19,522 nt of DNA from Candidatus Altarchaeum sp. (GTDB lineage Archaea > Altiarchaeota > Altiarchaeia > Altiarchaeales > Altiarchaeaceae), in assembly GCA_018260755.1 (NCBI GenBank), contig JAGTWP010000023.1, positions 1-19,522 on the forward strand, written 5' to 3'. Position numbers and translations under genes: made by a program. Positions within the stretch are counted from its first letter, which is position 1. Every line of letters begins with the position of its first letter. The notes below the pieces were generated by a model. That model ran no database searches and was not told where the DNA came from. It saw nothing but the letters and a program-made list of their open reading frames with translations. Positions 14,025 through 19,522 of the stretch are shown here, one piece after another.

Positions 14025-15155
14025 TTAGTATCCATAGATGTATCTTATGCCATAAATATCTCCACAGTAAATGTTTCTTTTCTTTGTTTCACCTATGCTG
14101 GCATACCCATACATTGTCTCTTCGCTAGCGGAACTAATATATAAATCATTTAACTGTAACCAGTGTCCAAATTCATGTGCTGCAACATTCCACACATCAT
14201 ATTGATTAATAGGACAAGTACCTGTTCCAGCATACCACGATTCTGCCCCATCAAATTTTATATCTGCTTCTGCTATCCACCATGGCCACCACCAGTGATA
14301 CCATATAGTTGTTTGAGCTAATGTGCCACCTGGACCATCAATTGTTCCACGACATACAGTACTATATCCATCCTGAATAGGACCACCTCTTCCTGTGCTT
14401 CCATGGTCCTGAAAAGAGAACTTTGCAACACCGTTCCACGCGAATGCACCGTTGTCAACCGAGGTACTCCAAGTGTCTGGAACATTTTTGTAAAATTGCA
14501 CATAAACATTGCCTCCTAGTATCTGAGTCCATTTTCTATCTGAATATGAATAATAACAACCAGTTGTAGTCGCAGCAGGCATCTCATTCCCAGCCGCAGA
14601 CTCAACATCATATAACGGATCTTTGTTTCTCTGTTGAAGTGCATCGATAAACTCTTTGGCGCTTATATTCCTATTCAATTCTTTGTTTATGGCTCTGTCT
14701 CCTTCAATTGTGTATTTTCCCTGAAAACGACTCTTTAGAATAAAACCCTTTCCTTTATCTTCCCTACTCAAAAAGAGCAATACTTTTTCGCCGGATACAA
14801 ATTCAGGTTCACCCTCAACCCATTGTTTCAAGTCACCAACTTCCCCGCCTTGTATTTTCACGATTACTTCTCTTTCAATTTTTTTACCTTTAACAACTTT
14901 TTCAATTCCTATAGTCACATTTGTATAGATGTTGGTTTTATTGTCATCCCACGCACTTTTCACCTCTTTTACATTACCTACAACAATGTAATTTGCTTCA
15001 TCTGTGAGTTCATTTAAATTTTTCTCAAGCATCAATGCGGATACACTACTTGCTGTCATTCCTAAAATCAATAGTGCTACCACTATTGCTATCTGCCCAA
15101 CCCTTTCAACCGCTCTCTCATGGGCATTGGCGGTATTTTTTATTATATGTGCCAT
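14025..15155 (-). CDS. Secreted matrixin-type zinc metalloprotease
   Basis: 376 residues. A long N-region (MAHIIKNTANAHERAVERVG), then a hydrophobic core ending 'GMTASSVSA' (residue 40), is a signal sequence. Residues 41-180 form a beta-rich N-terminal domain often seen ahead of prokaryotic matrixins ('EANYIVVGNVKEVKSAWDD', 'EGEPEFVSGEKVLLFL'). Residues 205-376 are the metzincin protease: zinc site HEFGHWLQLND (327-337; His327, Glu328, His331, Asp337), Met-turn 'EETMYGYASIGETKKRN' with Met348, and the closing 'DIYGIRYIYGY'. The third ligand is Asp rather than His, as in some metzincins, and the usual Gly after the second His is Gln334. The first 24 codons and the upstream region are shared with the gene at 15509. 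It may process neighbouring surface proteins. Confidence 0.9.
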   Translation of the reverse strand: MAHIIKNTANAHERAVERVGQIAIVVALLILGMTASSVSALMLEKNLNELTDEANYIVVGNVKEVKSAWDDNKTNIYTNVTIGIEKVVKGKKIEREVIVKIQGGEVGDLKQWVEGEPEFVSGEKVLLFLSREDKGKGFILKSRFQGKYTIEGDRAINKELNRNISAKEFIDALQQRNKDPLYDVESAAGNEMPAATTTGCYYSYSDRKWTQILGGNVYVQFYKNVPDTWSTSVDNGAFAWNGVAKFSFQDHGSTGRGGPIQDGYSTVCRGTIDGPGGTLAQTTIWYHWWWPWWIAEADIKFDGAESWYAGTGTCPINQYDVWNVAAHEFGHWLQLNDLYISSASEETMYGYASIGETKKRNIYCGDIYGIRYIYGY

Positions 15156-15201
15156 TTTGTTTTGTTTAATTTTTATTTTATATTTTTATATTTTTTCAAA
15201 T

Positions 15202-15285
15202 TTATTTCGGCATTCTGTTGGGATCCCCTGTGGGTTCTCTCTTCATGAAGTTGATCCCTATGTATTTAACACACAAAAACTCCAT
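15202..15285 (-). CDS. Conserved 27-codon upstream ORF, copy 1
   Basis: ATG at 15285 and TAA at 15202, ending 46 nt before the matrixin ATG. It begins MEFLCVKYIGINF and ends KREPTGDPNRMPK. The copy at 17817-17900 encodes the same peptide except Leu4 to Trp, and has one synonymous change in the second codon. It is richer in G+C than its surroundings. It may be a regulatory leader peptide, or the leftover end of an older gene carried with the cassette. Confidence 0.45.
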   Translation of the reverse strand: MEFLCVKYIGINFMKREPTGDPNRMPK

Positions 15286-15380
15286 GAATCACCAAACCCA
15301 AAACAATTTTTCGCTGTTTTGTTATCACATCCTTAGTTTTTTAAAATTTTAAAATTTTAAATTTTTTTAATTTTAAACCT

Positions 15381-15396
15381 CAAAATATAATTTATC
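15381..15396 (-). promoter_or_regulatory. Candidate promoter of leader cassette, copy 1
   Basis: On the minus strand GATAAATTATATTTTG, followed by AGGTTTAAAATT, is conserved with 17973-17989 while the flanks differ. Its AT-rich core can serve as a TATA box, giving a ~200-nt leader that includes the small upstream ORF. Confidence 0.45.
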
Positions 15397-15468
15397 AAAA
15401 AAGTATAAAAGAAATCTTGTACTTCTCTATATTGTAATTAAAAGGAGTATAATACTTTATATAACGAT

Positions 15469-15498
15469 GAAAAATAAAAAGGGGATACACTTCCCCCC
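15469..15498 (-). terminator. Hairpin plus T-tract after the 751-residue protein gene
   Basis: On the minus strand GGGG-AAGTGTAT-CCCC is followed by TTTTTATTTTT, starting 11 nt after the stop codon at 15509. This is an intrinsic-terminator-like structure that separates this gene from the matrixin. Confidence 0.65.
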
Positions 15499-15508
15499 AT
15501 TTTCGCAA

Positions 15509-17764
15509 TCACAATGATGCCAGCAACTTCTCGATATATTTTATCATATTCGCATTCTTTGAGGGGGTTATGTATGCTCCTTTGTCAGTGTATCGCTCCT
15601 GATTGCTTTCCCGTCTTATTTCATCCAAGTGGAAACCATATTTAGTATATGTCAAATCTATGATAGTCATTCCAACAAGTTCGTCTCCTTGTTCATATTT
15701 TTGGAATAAGAGAGGCCATGTAGTTTTATCTTGTTCCTTGCAGTATCTTAGAAATTCCTCATATTGTCTGGATTGAGTAAACATTCTTGGGTTACTAATA
15801 AAGATTAGACTTGGGTCATCTAATGTTTCTTTCCACGCTTCATATTTAATATTGAATTCCTGCTTAACTTTCTCTGGAATATTCTCCATCAAATTCGATT
15901 GTTTGTTTTTTTCATCTTCTGATAATTCAATTTTTTCTATTATCGTCAAATCGCGTTCTATGGATTCTTCAAAAGTTATGCCTCCCCCATTTTTTTGGTT
16001 AGAAGCCCCTGAGGCATATGTTCCATTCCATCTATAGTATTTATCCACATCTCCATAAATGCTGCCATTTAGCCCATGCCTTGGATGAAAGGTTCTCATA
16101 TTCCCACCTGGTTTGCTTTCCCAATCATAACCATGAGGGTGGTCGTTCCCCGGTTTTCTTACTGAACCATGTGTATAAACGCCACTCTTGGACCATAAAT
16201 CAACAATGGAATTATCATAGGTTGCTCCACTTCGCGTATAGTCCATTGCACCACTATATCTTGGAGGATTATTTCCATAAAAGTTATCAAACGCAGTTAG
16301 TGAATTCGGATCATACCATAGATTTCCATCATTCTCAGGTGGCCAGAAGTACCTTCCCAAATCTGTGCGTCCTCCTGACCAGCTTATGCAGTTATAAGCA
16401 GATGATGCTGGTGCCGACTTAATAGCATCGTCAGCTTTAAGATTTGGAAAGGAACTACCCGTAATATTGCTATTATCAAGTTTCATATACAAATCAGCAG
16501 TCCCTGTTGGATTATAAGAACTGTAACTCGAAACAATGGCATAATTAATATCTGGTGAAAACTGCTTTTTAACTCTTGATGCAAGACCCCAATAGAAATC
16601 CCCAGACCCATCATAGTCATCGTTGAATCCTTTTATTTTGCCTGGCGAATAACTGCTATCTTCTAACCACAGACGACTATCACCAGTAAGTTTGGCCGTA
16701 AAATAATTCAATATTCCCGTCTTGGAGATGCCGCCGCTATATGCTTGAGTTCCAGCGAGTGCAACATTTGAGGTATACAGAGAACCATCTTTATACAAAT
16801 CTGAAGTTCCGGGGAAACTGGAACTATATGATCGAAGCAGCAAATAATAAATACCTGTATTTGGGATAGTAACACTTATTTTTGATTGCCATCCAACCCC
16901 TCCATCATCGTTCGACCATGAACCACCATTGACTGGATCATTGTAATTGAACAAGAACATGACGGGATCGGATGCATAGGGATCACTTTTCTTAGTTTCG
17001 AAAACCACATTCTGACCACTGGTGAAGTAGAAACTCTTGTAGTAAGTATACTTAAAGTTCATGTTCAATTGGTATACATAATCGCCTTCAGGATTATATG
17101 TCGGCATCGTTTCCCTCCCCATTTGATTTTCCCTCTTCAATTGTTTGTAATTACCAGGTAAAGATTTTGCCTTTAGTGTATTCATGTAATTTCGATAATT
17201 ATTATCTGATAGCATCGCTTTATCCTTTTGTTTCGCTAATTGAATGAATTCAATCTCCGGTATGTCCTGACTTCTAAAAGACAATTTATGTGTTCCTTTA
17301 GAGAGATATATTGAATTAAATGTTTCCCTCTCTAATAATTGAGCAGATTGCCAACCATTCTTATATATATTTAGATGTCCTATGGGATTTGCTCCATCAT
17401 CGAGATATACTTGAATCTTTTCTTGTCCGTTGATGCCCATGACCCATGCAGTTATGTAATATTTTCCATCCTCTCGAACATCAACTTCGAATTTTGTGCA
17501 TACATTTTTTCCATCAATAGATATCTTCTTATTATTCAAAATAGCTTCACCACCACGACCATCGTCTACAAAATATTTTTCTATTATTTCTGGAACCTTT
17601 GCTGAATTGTTCCCTTCGTTTCCATCGTCGTGTCCCTGAGCATTCACAACTGCAAATACTACTCCAACCAGAAGTGCTAATAGCACTCCATATATTGCTA
17701 TCTGCCCAACCCTTTCAACCGCTCTCTCATGGGCATTGGAGGTATTTTTTATTATATGTGCCAT
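15509..17764 (-). CDS. Large secreted multidomain protein with PPC-like repeats and Cys/His domain
   Basis: 751 residues. It has the same first 24 residues as the matrixin, then a hydrophobic core to about residue 42 ('FAVVNAQG'). Residues ~62-178 resemble a CBM6-like jelly roll ('IYLSKGTHKLSFRSQDIPEI'). Residues 228-340 and 350-436 look like two PPC-type beta domains ('WSNDDGGVGWQSKISVTIP', 'GIYYLLLRSYSS'; 'INYAIVSSYSSYNPTGTADL'). Residues ~450-580 form a domain with invariant-looking Cys459 ('YNCISWSGG'), His532 ('YTHGSVRKPG') and His560 ('WESKPGG...FHPRHGLNG'), which I place near the DUF7689-type families of secreted bacterial proteins; a Cys-His hydrolase is possible but unproven. Residues 590-751 are helical and charged. 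It has its own terminator and uORF-bearing leader. Confidence 0.75.
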   Translation of the reverse strand: MAHIIKNTSNAHERAVERVGQIAIYGVLLALLVGVVFAVVNAQGHDDGNEGNNSAKVPEIIEKYFVDDGRGGEAILNNKKISIDGKNVCTKFEVDVREDGKYYITAWVMGINGQEKIQVYLDDGANPIGHLNIYKNGWQSAQLLERETFNSIYLSKGTHKLSFRSQDIPEIEFIQLAKQKDKAMLSDNNYRNYMNTLKAKSLPGNYKQLKRENQMGRETMPTYNPEGDYVYQLNMNFKYTYYKSFYFTSGQNVVFETKKSDPYASDPVMFLFNYNDPVNGGSWSNDDGGVGWQSKISVTIPNTGIYYLLLRSYSSSFPGTSDLYKDGSLYTSNVALAGTQAYSGGISKTGILNYFTAKLTGDSRLWLEDSSYSPGKIKGFNDDYDGSGDFYWGLASRVKKQFSPDINYAIVSSYSSYNPTGTADLYMKLDNSNITGSSFPNLKADDAIKSAPASSAYNCISWSGGRTDLGRYFWPPENDGNLWYDPNSLTAFDNFYGNNPPRYSGAMDYTRSGATYDNSIVDLWSKSGVYTHGSVRKPGNDHPHGYDWESKPGGNMRTFHPRHGLNGSIYGDVDKYYRWNGTYASGASNQKNGGGITFEESIERDLTIIEKIELSEDEKNKQSNLMENIPEKVKQEFNIKYEAWKETLDDPSLIFISNPRMFTQSRQYEEFLRYCKEQDKTTWPLLFQKYEQGDELVGMTIIDLTYTKYGFHLDEIRRESNQERYTDKGAYITPSKNANMIKYIEKLLASL

Positions 17765-17816
17765 TTTGTTTTGTTTAATTTTTGCTTATTTTATATTTTT
17801 ATATTTTTATTCAAAT

Positions 17817-17900
17817 TTATTTCGGCATTCTGTTGGGATCCCCTGTGGGTTCTCTCTTCATGAAGTTGATCCCTATGTATTTAACACACCAAAATTCCAT
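17817..17900 (-). CDS. Conserved 27-codon upstream ORF, copy 2
   Basis: ATG at 17900 and TAA at 17817, ending 52 nt before the ATG of the 751-residue protein. It encodes MEFWCVKYIGINF and then the same C-terminal half as copy 1. The coding frame and both ends are intact in the two copies even though the DNA just upstream has indels. Confidence 0.45.
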   Translation of the reverse strand: MEFWCVKYIGINFMKREPTGDPNRMPK

Positions 17901-17972
17901 GAATCACTGAACCAAAACACAATTTTTGCTGTTTTTGTTATCACCTTTTTAAAGTTTTTTAAATTTTAAACC

Positions 17973-17989
17973 TCAAAATATAAATTATC
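17973..17989 (-). promoter_or_regulatory. Candidate promoter of leader cassette, copy 2
   Basis: On the minus strand CGATAATTTATATTTTG, followed by AGGTTTAAAATTT, is the counterpart of 15381-15396. A GGTGAT Shine-Dalgarno-like motif follows (about 17940-17945). Confidence 0.45.
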
Positions 17990-18083
17990 GAATTTCTTTA
18001 AATAATACATACGGATAAATTTGAACATATCTCTACCTGCTCTACTCAAATTTCTCGTAATGATAAACAAATAGTATGTCTGT

Positions 18084-18105
18084 TCTTATGTTGATTTTCA
18101 CTGAT
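18084..18105 (+). repeat. 22-bp satellite motif, copy 3
   Basis: TCTTATGTTGATTTTCACTGAT, identical in its core to 11938 and 12906, ~20 bp ahead of the long repeat. Confidence 0.8.
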
Positions 18106-18124
18106 GAATATAGAATACATTCTT

Positions 18125-18233
18125 AAAGTTTTGCAAATTTAAAATTCAAGCACAAACCCAAATATAAATTCAAGTTCAAATACACTAAAAATGCAAAACA
18201 CAAAAGTTCAATGAGAATAAGAATATGGGCGAA
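18125..18233 (+). repeat. Dispersed ~110-bp repeat, copy 3
   Basis: Same unit as 5288-5395 and 11980-12087, in the same orientation. It starts AAAGTTTTGCAAATTT and ends ATATGGGCGAA. Copies 2 and 3 share the TACACTAAAAATGC variant; copy 1 differs there. Confidence 0.85.
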
Positions 18234-18266
18234 AATTTACCCTCAATTTTTTGGGCTGCTAAACAA

Positions 18267-19073
18267 TTACTTTATCACTTTATTTCTATCAATATTAACA
18301 GATGTAATTTCTTTATAAATTTCCGCAACCTTTTCTATATCTTTTCCTTCAAGAATTCTTTCCAATTTTCCATTATGTAATATTCCAACCCTATTTGCTA
18401 TATCCTCAACCTCTCCGAGAATATGAGACGAATAAAATATAGTCATTCCTTCTTTACTTAAATTTCTCAGTAAATTTTGAATATCTGTTTTTCCTGTTGG
18501 ATCTAATCCAGAAGTCGGCTCATCCAAAAACACAACCTTTGGATTCTTGACAAGAACACACGCAACACCCAGCCGCTGTCTCATACCTTTTGAGAATGTT
18601 CCTGCTTTTCTGTCCTTTACATTTTGAAGTCCGATCCTATCCAGAACTTCGTCAATCTTTTTTTCTTCAACACCTCCGTTTAAGTCAGCAATATAGCGAA
18701 CATTCTGTCTTGCTGTTAATGAACCATACAAATATACACTCTCAGGCAGAAAGCCAACGCTTCTTTTTACATCAATCGGATTCTTTACTATGCTGTATCC
18801 GTTTATTATTGCATCACCTTCGGTTGGTTCAATCAATCCAACAAGAATGTTCATTGTGGTTGTTTTTCCGGCCCCGTTAGCACCTATAAAGGCAAAAATT
18901 TCTCCTTTATAAACGGTTAAATTTAAATTTTGCAGTGCTTTAAATCCGTCAAAATCCTTTGTTAAATTTTTGCATTCAACGACTACCTCTTTTTTTGTTG
19001 TATTTGTTGTTTCCTTTGTTTCTTTATTATCTATTCCTTTATCATTTAATCCTTCATTCTTATTATTCTCCAT
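18267..19073 (-). CDS. ABC transporter ATP-binding protein
   Basis: 268 residues, a single ABC ATPase domain of the NatA/CcmA-like class used by drug, lipid and export transporters. Walker A 'GANGAGKTT' (64-72), 'VGFLPESVYLYGSLTARQN' in the Q-loop region (Glu in place of Gln, common in this class), signature 'SKGMRQRLG' (161-169), Walker B 'VVFLDEPTSGLDP' (180-192), switch His217. The first ~30 residues are a Lys/Asn/Thr/Glu-rich extension. No membrane permease is encoded just downstream; upstream there is only a membrane-protein remnant. Export of the neighbouring small proteins is possible, but their signal peptides suggest the general secretion route instead. Confidence 0.93.
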   Translation of the reverse strand: MENNKNEGLNDKGIDNKETKETTNTTKKEVVVECKNLTKDFDGFKALQNLNLTVYKGEIFAFIGANGAGKTTTMNILVGLIEPTEGDAIINGYSIVKNPIDVKRSVGFLPESVYLYGSLTARQNVRYIADLNGGVEEKKIDEVLDRIGLQNVKDRKAGTFSKGMRQRLGVACVLVKNPKVVFLDEPTSGLDPTGKTDIQNLLRNLSKEGMTIFYSSHILGEVEDIANRVGILHNGKLERILEGKDIEKVAEIYKEITSVNIDRNKVIK

Positions 19074-19099
19074 TTTATTCCATTTATTAATTTTTGGTT

Positions 19100-19309
19100 T
19101 TATTTTCTTCCAAATTTCTTAAATATTACAACTACAATAATTATACCTATTCCAATTATTGCATATCCGAGCAATAAACATGTTGCAAAATAACTTTTTT
19201 ACCTTAAATTTTATTGGCTCTTATCTAAAATATCGTGATACTTCTTTAAATTTTTAAAATTTCACTATCTTCACGAATTTAAAAATATGAGCAAATATTT
19301 TTTGTTCAT
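19100..19309 (-). pseudogene. Remnant of a membrane-protein gene
   Basis: Two pieces on the minus strand. At 19271-19309, GAGGT then ATG opens MNKKYLLIFLNS and stops, like the start of a signal or membrane segment. At 19100-19198 an open frame without a start codon reads 'YFATCLLLGYAI' then 'IGIGIIIVVVIFKKFGRK' and stops, a typical C-terminal membrane anchor with a positive tail. Together they suggest one gene reduced to its two ends. It lies 26 bp upstream of the ABC ATPase gene, so it may have been its permease or a surface protein. Confidence 0.35.
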
Positions 19310-19354
19310 TTAAATTTTTACCTCTTTTAATTCAAATTTCTCCCAGGGAAGATA

Positions 19355-19522
19355 TCATCCATAAGCAAAAACATAATGTTCATATTTTACTACAATTCTT
19401 TTATTTTTGTCAACATATATTATATCCTTTGCTTGTGTATGTTTTTGCATTCCGTTTGGTGATGATGAAAAATATATCCTTTGTACTTTGAAGCAATCAA
19501 AATTGTTTATAGTGAATCTATC
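19355..19522 (-). CDS. C-terminal end of another membrane-anchored paralogue (cut by window edge)
   Basis: 55 residues open to the window edge: 'INNFDCFKVQRIYFSSSPNG' and 'DIIYVDKNKRIVVKYEHYVF', stop at 19355. This matches the family's 'DCFKVE...WID..KRILVK..Y' block, with Trp replaced by Tyr, so it is a seventh member and the array continues beyond the window. It is shorter after the block than its relatives (no ENLKVG tail), so it may be a variant or slightly truncated. Confidence 0.6.
   Translation of the reverse strand, partial: DRFTINNFDCFKVQRIYFSSSPNGMQKHTQAKDIIYVDKNKRIVVKYEHYVFAYG

Larger units (their letters stand above)
15084..15396 (-). repeat. Duplicated promoter/uORF/leader cassette, copy 1
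   Basis: Codons 1-24 of the matrixin plus ~240 bp upstream match 17693-17989 almost base for base, apart from small indels in the AT-rich parts and a longer low-complexity AT stretch here (15331-15370). The identity stops exactly at codon 24 (15084 and 17693), where the two proteins diverge completely. Confidence 0.85.
17693..17989 (-). repeat. Duplicated promoter/uORF/leader cassette, copy 2
   Basis: Partner of 15084-15396: promoter-like element, conserved GTGATAACAAAA segment, 27-codon ORF, AT-rich spacer and the first 24 codons of the coding region. The copy is joined to a different mature protein. Confidence 0.85.
17990..18266. other. Spacer with satellite motif and dispersed repeat
   Basis: No gene. 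It contains the third 22-bp motif (18084-18105), the third ~110-bp repeat (18125-18233) and AT-rich DNA. The repeat ends 34 bp after the stop of the ABC ATPase gene on the minus strand, where a permease partner might have been expected. Confidence 0.6.

Noticed and set aside
5288-18233. Dispersed ~110-bp repeats as insertion sequences
   Set aside because: No transposase, no terminal inverted repeats and no target-site duplications could be seen; kept as repeats only.

Overview
The window reads as an AT-rich archaeal chromosome segment. Evidence for archaea: a PiT phosphate permease paired with a DUF47/PhoU-like protein, a domain of the archaeal threonyl-tRNA synthetase editing family, TATA-like boxes close to start codons, T-tract terminators, and an archaeal-style matrixin. 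I cannot fix the lineage; an uncultured Altiarchaeota- or DPANN-like genome is a guess. No tRNA, rRNA, CRISPR array or intact transposase was seen.

Layout. Positions 1-2023 (+ strand) are housekeeping: the tail of an unknown gene, a DUF47/PhoU-like protein and a PiT phosphate transporter. Positions 2024-2585 hold a wrecked toxin-antitoxin pair: the antitoxin is frameshifted by an exact 11-bp tandem duplication and the RelE/ParE-like toxin stops after 21 codons, exactly where a long minus-strand array begins. From 2582 to the window end nearly every gene is on the minus strand, and almost all encode secreted or membrane-anchored products.

The array is built from repeated parts. (a) At least six, probably seven, paralogues of a membrane-anchored extracellular family: one N-terminal membrane segment, then a 'KPxFKVGDKFxY' motif, a 'YxPWML' motif and a C-terminal 'CFKVE...WID..KRILVK..Y.ENLK' block. 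(b) Three small Cys-rich secreted proteins sharing leader features and a cysteine at residue 32. (c) Two large secreted proteins, a matrixin metalloprotease and a 751-residue multidomain protein, with unrelated mature parts but the same first 24 codons and the same ~230-bp upstream region, which carries a conserved 27-codon upstream ORF. (d) A fusion of the archaeal ThrRS editing domain to a winged helix, present once intact and once decayed. (e) Two proteins with a 'CGD..C...CC.DCGC' knot plus a PsbP-like domain. (f) Dispersed ~110-bp and ~22-bp repeats marking junctions.

How they may work together (inference): four times a secreted-product gene lies directly upstream of a membrane-anchored paralogue, in two cases with a hairpin and T-tract ending 36-40 nt before the second start codon. 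That is the layout expected of secreted effector plus cognate immunity, inhibitor or receptor protein. The matrixin could process such products and the editing-domain/winged-helix protein could regulate the locus. An ABC transporter ATPase lies at the right edge. A surface-display or adhesion role is the main alternative.
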